From: Brevundimonas sp. UBA5936
Lineage (GTDB): Bacteria > Pseudomonadota > Alphaproteobacteria > Caulobacterales > Caulobacteraceae
Length of the DNA stretch: 64,000 bases
Assembly (NCBI GenBank): GCA_002430835.1
Contig: DJDA01000115.1
Location: forward strand, 53,672-117,671
Direction: 5' to 3'
Shown: in pieces, positions 15,574-23,693 of the stretch
Numbering within the stretch: position 1 is the stretch's first letter
How the letters are laid out: each line of letters begins with the position of its first letter
Notes under the pieces: model-generated
What the model saw: the letters and a program-made list of their open reading frames with translations, nothing else
Database searches by the model: none
Told to the model about the DNA's origin: nothing
Program-made: the position numbers and the translations under genes

Positions 15574-18522
15574 TTGAAGAAGAGATTCATGCGCGAGCAC
15601 TTGCTCGCAACGACTATCATTGGGGGCGCAGCACTAGGCTTCATGGCCGCGACGCCCGCCATGGCGCAATCGACGGGCGAGGAAGTCTCCGAAGTCAGCG
15701 CCATCGTCGTCACCGGCTCGCGTATCCGTCAGCCTGGCTATGAGGCGGCTAGCCCGATTTCGTCGGTAGGCGCTGAGGAAATCGCTCTTGAGCAGCCTGT
15801 CGCCGTTGAAGAGCTGGTCAAGGATCTGCCGGCCGCCGTGCCGGCCGTCGGTTCGGCCACCAACAACGGCTCGGGCGGCGGCGCGACCATCAACCTGCGC
15901 GGCCTGGGCACCAACCGCACCCTGGTCCTGATCAATGGCCGTCGCGTCGTACCGTTCAACCTGCAGGGCGTTGTAGACACCAACACCATTCCGGTGGCCC
16001 TGGTCGAGCGTATTGACGTCGTCTCGGGCGGCGCCTCCGCCGTGTACGGCGCTGACGCCGTCGCCGGTGTCGTGAACTTCATCCTGAAGGACAATTTCGA
16101 GGGCGTTGAGTTCGCCTCTTCCTATGGCCTTTCGGAAGAGAACGACGCCGTTCGCCGCAAGATCGACCTGACCGTTGGCGGCAACTTCGCCGATGACCGC
16201 GGCAACGCCGTCGTCAGCTTCGGCTACACCAAGACCGACCCGCTGTATCAGGACCAGCGTCCTTGGGGCCTAGTGGCTCGTTCGTCCAATACCGGCGCGC
16301 CGCTGGGTTCGGGCACCTCGGTTCCCGGCCGCTTCGGCGTGACGCCGGTTGCGGGCGGCACGCCGCTGCCAGCCGGGGCTGAAATCAATCCGGCGACAGG
16401 AGCTCTCATCGGCCCGAGCGATCCGGCCTACAATGCGGCCGGCTACAACTATAACCCGTTCAACCTCTATCAAACGCCGCTCAGCCGCTATCAGATCAAT
16501 GCCCTGGGATCCTACAAGATCAGCCCGGCGGCCGAAGTCTACAGCCACCTGACCTACGTCAAGAGCGACGTGTCGCTGGATAACGCCCCGACCGGTACGT
16601 TTGGCAACACCTACAGCGTGCCGATCGGCAACCCGTTCATTCCGGAGCCGATGCGTCAGCAACTCTGCGCGGCGCGCGGCATCCCCGCGGCGAGCTGTGT
16701 CGCCGGTGCTGGCGGTTCGACCATTGTTCCACTGACGATCAACCGTCGCTTCACCGAGATGGGCAGCCGTCCGGTGGACTACGAAAATAAGACGCTGCAG
16801 CTCTTGGCGGGCATCCGCGGCGACATCGGCTCCAACTGGAATTATGATGTCTACGCATCGCACGGGGAGACCGAGCAATTGGTTACCCGTCGCGATTGGG
16901 GCTCGCTGTCCAAGCTGCGCAACGCTCTGAACACCGTTTCATCCACGGCATGTATCGTGCCGGGCTCCGCTACGCCCGTCGCCGGCTGCGTGCCGATCAA
17001 CGTATTTGGCGCTGAAGGCTCGATCACCCAGGCGATGATCGACTACATCAACCTGGCTTCGATCAATAAGACGACGATTGAACAGGACGTGGTGTCGGGC
17101 TCGATCTCAGGCATTCTGCCCGATCAATTGAGCAGCCCGTGGGCTGAACGTCCGATCGCGACGGCCTTTGGTCTGGAGTGGCGTCGTTCTAGCGCCGCTA
17201 CGCGCGCTGACGCGCCCTCGCAGATCAACGGTGAAGTTCTGGGCACCGGCGCCCCCGTGCCGGACCGCCAGGGCGAGTTCGAAATGCGCGAAGCCTTCGC
17301 CGAGTTGTCGATCCCGCTGGTCGAGAACATGCCGTTCGTCCACAGCCTGAACCTTGAAGCGGGTTACCGCTACACCGAGTTCGAAGCCTCGGGCAAAAAG
17401 ACCGACTTTGGCAGCTACAAGATCGGCGGTGACTGGTCCCCCATCGAGGATCTGCGTATCCGCGCCATGTTCCAACGCGCCACCCGCGCCCCGAACATCG
17501 GCGAACTGTTCAACCCGCAAGTCACTGGCTTGAGCAATCTGGCGGTTGACCCTTGCCAAGGCGCCAGCATCAACGCCGGGCAAGCTACTGCGGCTGGTAC
17601 GCTCAGCAACCTCTGCCGCCTGACCGGCGTGCCGACGGCCGCTATCGGTTTCGTCGCAGCGCCGAACTCGGGGCAAGTCAACGTCCTGACCGGCGGCAAC
17701 CCGGATCTAGGACCGGAAGAGGCCGATACCTGGACCATCGGCGCCGTCTGGCAGCCGGCCTTCGTGCCGAGCCTGCGCTTGAGTGTCGACTACTACGACA
17801 TCAAGATCGACAAGACGGTCAGCAGCAACAGCGTCAACGACGTCATCCAGGGCTGCTACAGCACCGCCTTGAACCCCAGCTTGACGTTCAACGAGTTCTG
17901 TCAGCTCATCGGCCGCAACACGGCCAATGGTTCGATCAACGGCGTGGAGGCGCGCGGCGTCGCCCTGCTGCTCTCGAACCTGGGCAATGAGCGCGTGTCA
18001 GGCTTTGATCTGTCTGCCAACTATCGCGTTGAGCTGTCGGATTACGGCTTCGGCGACGTCGGGCGTGTTGACCTGAGCGTCAACGGCAACATCGTCACCA
18101 AGAACGAAGGTCAGGCGACGCCAGCCTCCATTCTACGTGATTGCGTCGGCTACTACTCGACTTCGTGCGGCGAGCCGCGCCTGAAGCAACGTTGGACCAG
18201 CCGCGCTACCTGGTCGTTGGGCGACTACGCTGCCTCGCTGCAGTGGCGTCACCTGGCAGGCGTCGATGTCGAACCGGGCAGCGGCAACTGGTATGCTCCC
18301 TACGCTTCAATCGGAGCTTATAACTACTTCGATCTGACGGCGCGCTGGGACATCACTGACAACGTGCGTTTCACCGCTACGGTCAACAATCTGCTGGATG
18401 AGGCGCCGCCGGAAGTCGGCTCCAACATCGGCACCACGGCCTCGAACAACGGGAACACCTTCCCGCAAACGTACGACGCCATTGGCCGTTACTATACCTT
18501 TGGCCTGCGCCTGAAGTTCTAA
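15574..18522 (+). CDS. TonB-dependent outer-membrane receptor
   Basis: A 982-residue outer-membrane active transporter. It has a signal peptide (about residues 1-32, ending TPAMAQ), a TonB-box-like VSAIVVTGSRI, and a plug domain (about 60-190) with NLRGLGTNRTLVLINGRR, IDVVSGGASAVYGADAVAGV and VNFIL. The long beta-barrel contains GYRYTEFEASGKK, IRAMFQRATRAPNIGELF and GGNPDLGPEEADTW, and ends in Phe. The TTG start has GAAGGGGA six bases upstream; an ATG five codons later (15589) is the alternative. The substrate cannot be read from sequence. The family is common in Caulobacter-like bacteria for peptides, sugars or siderophores. It converges with the M20 amidohydrolase gene. Confidence 0.95.
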   Translation: MKKRFMREHLLATTIIGGAALGFMAATPAMAQSTGEEVSEVSAIVVTGSRIRQPGYEAASPISSVGAEEIALEQPVAVEELVKDLPAAVPAVGSATNNGSGGGATINLRGLGTNRTLVLINGRRVVPFNLQGVVDTNTIPVALVERIDVVSGGASAVYGADAVAGVVNFILKDNFEGVEFASSYGLSEENDAVRRKIDLTVGGNFADDRGNAVVSFGYTKTDPLYQDQRPWGLVARSSNTGAPLGSGTSVPGRFGVTPVAGGTPLPAGAEINPATGALIGPSDPAYNAAGYNYNPFNLYQTPLSRYQINALGSYKISPAAEVYSHLTYVKSDVSLDNAPTGTFGNTYSVPIGNPFIPEPMRQQLCAARGIPAASCVAGAGGSTIVPLTINRRFTEMGSRPVDYENKTLQLLAGIRGDIGSNWNYDVYASHGETEQLVTRRDWGSLSKLRNALNTVSSTACIVPGSATPVAGCVPINVFGAEGSITQAMIDYINLASINKTTIEQDVVSGSISGILPDQLSSPWAERPIATAFGLEWRRSSAATRADAPSQINGEVLGTGAPVPDRQGEFEMREAFAELSIPLVENMPFVHSLNLEAGYRYTEFEASGKKTDFGSYKIGGDWSPIEDLRIRAMFQRATRAPNIGELFNPQVTGLSNLAVDPCQGASINAGQATAAGTLSNLCRLTGVPTAAIGFVAAPNSGQVNVLTGGNPDLGPEEADTWTIGAVWQPAFVPSLRLSVDYYDIKIDKTVSSNSVNDVIQGCYSTALNPSLTFNEFCQLIGRNTANGSINGVEARGVALLLSNLGNERVSGFDLSANYRVELSDYGFGDVGRVDLSVNGNIVTKNEGQATPASILRDCVGYYSTSCGEPRLKQRWTSRATWSLGDYAASLQWRHLAGVDVEPGSGNWYAPYASIGAYNYFDLTARWDITDNVRFTATVNNLLDEAPPEVGSNIGTTASNNGNTFPQTYDAIGRYYTFGLRLKF

Positions 18523-18546
18523 CTCAACACCAGGGCTAACTTTTTT

Positions 18547-18578
18547 GGCGGAAGACATAAGTCTTCCGCCATTTTTTT
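18547..18578 (+). terminator. Intrinsic terminator of the TonB receptor gene
   Basis: Perfect 10-bp stem (GGCGGAAGAC / GTCTTCCGCC), ATAA loop, then A and seven T residues; 24 bases after the stop codon. Confidence 0.95.
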
Positions 18579-18740
18579 AATCTCATCACGGATAGATCCA
18601 CTCACGTGAAGCTTTTAAGCTGACAATACAGCGACAACTTCCGTCGACGGAAATGGTCTCTGGGATCAATGCCGCCACCGTCTGTGCGGCGGGGGCGGCC
18701 TGAGACGATCAATTGTGTTTTCGTCTCCTTAGCGTTGGCG

Positions 18741-20198
18741 TCATTCTTGGCCGCCACGATAGTTCAGTTGCGGAGGACCGTCGCCGACCAACGGGCGATA
18801 GACGAAGTCCGCACCACGACGTTGATGGAGCTCGGCGGTCGCTGCAATGATGGTTTCAGGGCTGACGAACAGTTCAGCAGCCGTCAGAGCCATGGTCTTA
18901 GCCGCGACGACCGCGCCCTTGACCCCGATGCTGGAGCCTGCGGCCGCGGTGTTCTGCCAGCTATGCCCCGCCGAACCCGGCACGAACGTAGCAGTCGCCA
19001 GACCGACGGTGGGGACGACCCAGCTGACGTCCGACACGTCCGTCGACCCGCCCGCTCCATCGAAACTCAGTTTGGCGGGTTGGATTTCACCAACGCTCGA
19101 CAGCGGTGGGCGACTGGCCAGAGACTGCTGGAGTTCGGTTGCGAAAGCTGTTTCCTCCGGCGTCCAGGAAATGGCGCCGACGCGATGCAGGTTGCGATCC
19201 ATGACTGCCATCAGCGCGCCGTTCGGCATCATGCTGTAGACGCCGCCGATCTGCTGGAACTCGTAGCGGGTTTCGGTCCCCAGGGCGGCGCCTTCCGCAG
19301 CCTTTTTCAGTCGTTCCATGACCGACAGAACGACTTGAGGATCGCCGTGGCGGACGTAGTAGTAGGACTCCGCATAGTTGGGCACCACATTGGGCGCTTC
19401 GCCGCCGTTGGTGATGACATAGTGGATGCGCGTTCCGTCAGGAATGTGCTCGCGCATCATATTGGTCATGGCGTTCATGGCCTCGACGGCGTCCAGAGCC
19501 GATCGCCCACGATCCGGCGCGCCGGAGGCGTGGGATGACGTCCCGTAAAACCGAAACTTGCCGCTGACGTTGGCTTTGGTCGTCCCCTGGCTGGCGCTGT
19601 TGACCGTCGCCGGGTGCCAATGAAGTGCGACATCCACGTCTCGGAACAGGCCGTCGCGGACCATGAAGGCCTTGGCCGAGCCGCCTTCTTCGGCGGGCGT
19701 ACCATAGACGCGCAGCTCGCCCTTGATGTTGTTGTCAACCATCCACTGGCGGACGGCGATGGCGGCATAGCTGGAGGCGGCGCCGAACAGGTTATGGCCG
19801 CAACCGTGGCCGGCGGCCGCATGCAGAGACTGTTCGACGGGCGATACCGCCTGAGACAAGCCGGGCAGGGCGTCGAACTCAGCCAGGAGGGCGATCACCG
19901 GACCGTCGCCGTTCTTGAAACTGGCGAGGAAAGCGGTCGGCTGGCCAGCTATCCCTTCAGTCACCGTGAAGCCGGCGGCGGTCAGATCCTGTTGCAGGCG
20001 AGCTGAACTCTGGGTCTCCTGATAACCGACCTCGGCGAAACTCCAGATAGCCAGGGCGGTTGCTCCCAACTGCTCACGTTCGCGTTCGACGGCGCTGATG
20101 ATGGCGGCCTGCTGTGTCTCGGGCAGTTCAGCCGCCCACCCTGTGCCCGCAAAACACGAGAGGGCGGCGGCGATGGTCGTAAGGCTGGTAAATTTCAT
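18741..20198 (-). CDS. Exported M20-family amidohydrolase (AbgB-like)
   Basis: A 485-residue metallo-amidohydrolase with a signal peptide (about residues 1-22, CFAGTGWAAE), so probably periplasmic. M20 signatures: ALLAEFDALPGL, the metal-site AAGHGCGHNLFGAA, the general-base Glu pair in GTPAEEGGSAKAF, and a dimerisation domain with FYGTSSHASGAPDRGRSALD. Related enzymes cleave N-acyl-amino acids, aminobenzoyl-glutamate or short peptides. The start at 20198 has GGAG eight bases upstream; a longer frame to 20225 lacks one. It lies 222 bases downstream of a TonB receptor on the same strand, suggesting it processes what the receptor imports. Confidence 0.93.
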   Translation of the reverse strand: MKFTSLTTIAAALSCFAGTGWAAELPETQQAAIISAVEREREQLGATALAIWSFAEVGYQETQSSARLQQDLTAAGFTVTEGIAGQPTAFLASFKNGDGPVIALLAEFDALPGLSQAVSPVEQSLHAAAGHGCGHNLFGAASSYAAIAVRQWMVDNNIKGELRVYGTPAEEGGSAKAFMVRDGLFRDVDVALHWHPATVNSASQGTTKANVSGKFRFYGTSSHASGAPDRGRSALDAVEAMNAMTNMMREHIPDGTRIHYVITNGGEAPNVVPNYAESYYYVRHGDPQVVLSVMERLKKAAEGAALGTETRYEFQQIGGVYSMMPNGALMAVMDRNLHRVGAISWTPEETAFATELQQSLASRPPLSSVGEIQPAKLSFDGAGGSTDVSDVSWVVPTVGLATATFVPGSAGHSWQNTAAAGSSIGVKGAVVAAKTMALTAAELFVSPETIIAATAELHQRRGADFVYRPLVGDGPPQLNYRGGQE

Positions 20199-20420
20199 GT
20201 TCTGAACTCCGCTTTTCGTACACATGGCTAAAGGGCGACAGACCAGGGGGCGAACCGGCCAGACGATCGTTCCGGATCATCAGCTTCCAACTTTTCGATA
20301 GCGAAACCGGAGCTTTCGGCCTGGACCAGAAGCAGCAATGGAATGCGCACCTGGGTTCATCAAAGCGGGAAACGGAGAAGGACGGGTCTGAACGCCTTCC
20401 TTCCCCGCAGCCCAAGCCGT

Positions 20421-23400
20421 CTAGAAGCTCTTAGTTACGGCGATTGAATAATAACGGCCGAGCGTATCGTAGTTCTGGCCATCATAGCTGCCGGCGAAAT
20501 TGCCGACCTGAGGCGGCTCTTCGTTGAACAGATTGGAGACGCCCACTCGCACGCTAAGATCATTTGGCAGGGTGAAGCGTCCGTTCAGATCGAAGACATC
20601 ATAGGAATCGACGCCCCGGGTCGTGCTGGCCGCGTTGCGCACCTGTTCAGCGCTGATCATCGCGGCGGTATGACGCCACCGCAGGCTGATGTTCATCCAG
20701 TCCCTGGTGTAGGATAGGGTCGTATTGGCCTTCCAGTCGGGGTGGGCCAAGCCGGCTCCATCTTCGACGGCGGTGCCGCGGCTGCCAGCGTAGTTGTAGG
20801 ACGGGCCGCCCGGCAGGTTCTGGATCTCGAACGTGTCGACATAGCTGACCACGGTGCCCAGAGACAGGCTGCCAGCCGAGGCGGGTAGGCCGATGTCGGA
20901 CAGGTCAAACGACCAGTCGATCTGCAAGTCCACGCCGCTGACCTTGAAGGCCCCCAGGTTCAGCGCGGGCTGACCCGGCTCGAACAGGAAGCCCGTGGTC
21001 GGGTTACGTGTCCCCATGACCTGGCAATAGTAGTTGTTTGCGTCGTAGGTGGGGTTCCCGCCATTGAGATTGAAGCAATTCTCGATGGTCTGGATGATCG
21101 GCAGGTTGCCGACTGCGCCGGTGACTTCGATCGAATACCAGTCAATTGAGGTCGAGATCCGGTTAAGCAGCGGCGTGGTGAACGGCGACTGTATGACAGC
21201 CCCGATCGAATAGGTATCGGTGGTTTCTTCCTGCAGATCGGGGTTGCCGCCGGTCAGAGCGAACACCTGGTTGGAGCCGAACTGATAGGTCGGAAGCACG
21301 CCTGCCGGCACGCCCATGGCCAGACACAAGGCCTCGACCTTGGCGGCGTTGGCTCCGCTCTGACCGAAGCCGCCGCGATAGCCGGAGCGAACATCGCAAG
21401 GGTCGCCGCCGAACGGGGTCGCCGCACTGGGGCTGCCGATGCCCGTGCTGCCCGACGATTCTGGAGCGTAGAGCTCACCCACGCTGGGCGCGCGCACCGA
21501 GCGGTTGTAGCCGCCACGTAGACGCAGGGCGTCGATGATGCTCCAGTCCACATCGACCTTGTAGGCGCTAACGCCGCCGACGCTGCTGTAATCCGAATAG
21601 CGATAGCCGAGGTTCATATTGACCTCGCGAGCCATCGGCGCATCCTTCAGCAGGGGAACCAGAGCTTCGAAGTATATCTCGCTGACGCTGGTGTTTCCGC
21701 CGGAAGGCCGCAACACGCTGTACCCTAGGATATCACTGCCGACGCCCGGAATATTGTACAGTTCGTCGGAGTTGTATTGGAAGGCGTTGTAGCGATAACC
21801 AAGACCGGTCGCCACGCGCACTTCACCAGCAGGAAGGTTGAACAGGCCGCCCTGGAAGTTCACTTCGGCGACACGCTGCTTCATGTCATTGGTGTTGGAA
21901 GTCCGGCGGCTGATAAAGTCCATACAGCTGTCGGAGATCGGATGGTTGCCGAAGAAGTTAGCGCCGCCGGCGCAAAGCACGGGATAGGCGACCATGCCCA
22001 CCGGAGCCCCCGACACGGGGTCATACTCCAGCCGCGAACCGCCGGCGCCGCCGAACGGATCGTACAGCAGTTTCACGACAGCAGATTTGCTGAGTGCGCC
22101 ATGCTGGATGTTATTGGTCTTGGTCTGACCCACGCTGGCGAAGACATCCCACGTCCAGTCGCGGTACGGCACGACGCCGTTGGCGCCCAGAACGATTTGG
22201 TAGACGTCGTAGGTATTGGTCTGCAGTCGGTCGCCGGCGGCGGTGAATGCCTTCTGGAAGGTGAAGTCCGCGTTGGGATCGCGGCGCGACGCCAGAATCA
22301 GCCGGGCATCAGGAGACAGGAAGGGGTTGGTGACCGGAGCACTGAGCGCATAGGCCGCGCCCGACGCCAGAGTCGGGTTGAAATAGGTTAGCGCGTCATA
22401 GGTCGTGAAGGTCGCCTGAGCGAAGACCGAGGTGTTGTCGGTGACATCATAGTCAAGCTTGGAAAAGACTGTGATGCGTTCGTTGGTGTTTACGACCTGG
22501 CTGTTCGGCCAGCCGAAATTGAGCTGTTTACGGCTGCCTGCGATGTACTGGGTGTCCGTCTCCGGATCTCGGAAATTCTCGACGAAATAGTTGCCGACCG
22601 GCGTCACATGGCTGAACAGGGTGCCGTCTAGGTTGAAGCCCAACTGTCCCGTGTAGGTGGCGGAGCCGGTGATGGGATTGGCGCCATAGATATTGCGGAA
22701 CAGATTGTTGACCACGGCGGCGCTGGGCGCGTTTCCGGGGAACAGCATCGCGCCGGAATCGAGCGTCGCCGTACCGTTCTGAAGCGTGCGCGTGATGTTG
22801 AACGGTCGATCGCTCTGGAACGCGGGTTCGCGCATGGAATAGTCGACTGACATCATGGCGCGGCCGCGGCCCTCGGCGAATCGTTGGCCGGCTGTGACGG
22901 TCGCGCGGAACTGTTCGCCATCATTGTATTCGCTGACGCCGTACTGGCTGCTGATGGTCAGGCCTTCGATGTTGCGCAGGCGGAAGTTGACCACGCCCGC
23001 CGTGGCGTCTGAGCCATAGGCGGTGGAGGCGCCGCCGGTGATGACTTCGACGTTGCCGATCAGGGCTTCAGGAAGGGTGTTCAGATCGATCGAGCCATCA
23101 GGAGATGAAGGCTGCATCCGACGACCGTCCAGCAGGATCAGCGTGCGCTTGGGGCCCAGGCCTCTCAGGCTTGCGTTGGCCTGGCCGGCGTTCAGGGTCG
23201 TGGTGCTGCTGCCGGTGCTGGCCTGGCCGAAGGCGCCTGTGAATTGGGGCAACTGCGTCAGGGCGCGCTCGACCGAAACTTGACCCGTGTCTTCGATATC
23301 CTCAGTCGAGACCGACACGATCGGACTATTGGCCACGTAGTCTGGGCGCGCGACGCGGGAGCCGGTCACGATGATATCGCTCACCTGCGTGGCGGGGTCG

Positions 23401-23516
23401 GACGGATCCTCCTGAGCGTGTGCTGCGCCGGCCATCAGGGCCGCGTAGGCGCATGCGCTGGTTAGCAATATTCTTGAGGATCCGGCTTTGATCCGCGTGC
23501 GTCCTTGAGTGTTCAT
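20421..23516 (-). CDS. TonB-dependent outer-membrane receptor, in a peptidase locus
   Basis: A 1031-residue outer-membrane receptor. It has a signal peptide (about residues 1-34, ending GAAHAQ), TonB-box-like DIIVTGSRVA, and a plug with ASLRGLGPKRTLILLDGRR, VEVITGGASTAYGSDATAGV and VNFRL. The barrel has LRLRGGYNRSVRAPSVGELY, GGNPDLQEETTDTY and RVGVSNLFNEEPPQVG, ending in Phe. AGGGGAATACTA precedes the ATG, a good ribosome site. It sits between an M14 carboxypeptidase gene (178 bases upstream) and an M20 amidohydrolase gene (222 bases downstream), all on the minus strand. Substrate is unknown; peptides or amides are a contextual guess. Confidence 0.95.
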   Translation of the reverse strand: MNTQGRTRIKAGSSRILLTSACAYAALMAGAAHAQEDPSDPATQVSDIIVTGSRVARPDYVANSPIVSVSTEDIEDTGQVSVERALTQLPQFTGAFGQASTGSSTTTLNAGQANASLRGLGPKRTLILLDGRRMQPSSPDGSIDLNTLPEALIGNVEVITGGASTAYGSDATAGVVNFRLRNIEGLTISSQYGVSEYNDGEQFRATVTAGQRFAEGRGRAMMSVDYSMREPAFQSDRPFNITRTLQNGTATLDSGAMLFPGNAPSAAVVNNLFRNIYGANPITGSATYTGQLGFNLDGTLFSHVTPVGNYFVENFRDPETDTQYIAGSRKQLNFGWPNSQVVNTNERITVFSKLDYDVTDNTSVFAQATFTTYDALTYFNPTLASGAAYALSAPVTNPFLSPDARLILASRRDPNADFTFQKAFTAAGDRLQTNTYDVYQIVLGANGVVPYRDWTWDVFASVGQTKTNNIQHGALSKSAVVKLLYDPFGGAGGSRLEYDPVSGAPVGMVAYPVLCAGGANFFGNHPISDSCMDFISRRTSNTNDMKQRVAEVNFQGGLFNLPAGEVRVATGLGYRYNAFQYNSDELYNIPGVGSDILGYSVLRPSGGNTSVSEIYFEALVPLLKDAPMAREVNMNLGYRYSDYSSVGGVSAYKVDVDWSIIDALRLRGGYNRSVRAPSVGELYAPESSGSTGIGSPSAATPFGGDPCDVRSGYRGGFGQSGANAAKVEALCLAMGVPAGVLPTYQFGSNQVFALTGGNPDLQEETTDTYSIGAVIQSPFTTPLLNRISTSIDWYSIEVTGAVGNLPIIQTIENCFNLNGGNPTYDANNYYCQVMGTRNPTTGFLFEPGQPALNLGAFKVSGVDLQIDWSFDLSDIGLPASAGSLSLGTVVSYVDTFEIQNLPGGPSYNYAGSRGTAVEDGAGLAHPDWKANTTLSYTRDWMNISLRWRHTAAMISAEQVRNAASTTRGVDSYDVFDLNGRFTLPNDLSVRVGVSNLFNEEPPQVGNFAGSYDGQNYDTLGRYYSIAVTKSF

Positions 23517-23643
23517 TAGTATTCCCCTGATTGGAGCTGACTCGTTTCAAAAAATCAGCGACCGAAACGTTGCGTGGGCCGGAAAACACGCACGTGAGCC
23601 GCGCTAAGCTTACTGAACAAAAGTCACGCCTGAGAGGCAGGCA

Positions 23644-23678
23644 ACGGAAGCCTGAGCGTCATAGACGCAGGCTTCCGT
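23644..23678 (-). terminator. Strong stem-loop after the M14 peptidase gene
   Basis: An 11-bp perfect inverted repeat (ACGGAAGCCTG / CAGGCTTCCGT) with extra CGTC/GACG pairing inside, 16 bases after the M14 stop. No T-run follows on either strand, so it may be a processing or attenuation hairpin between the M14 and TonB receptor genes. Confidence 0.5.
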
Positions 23679-23693
23679 CGTCGGCTTCAGGGT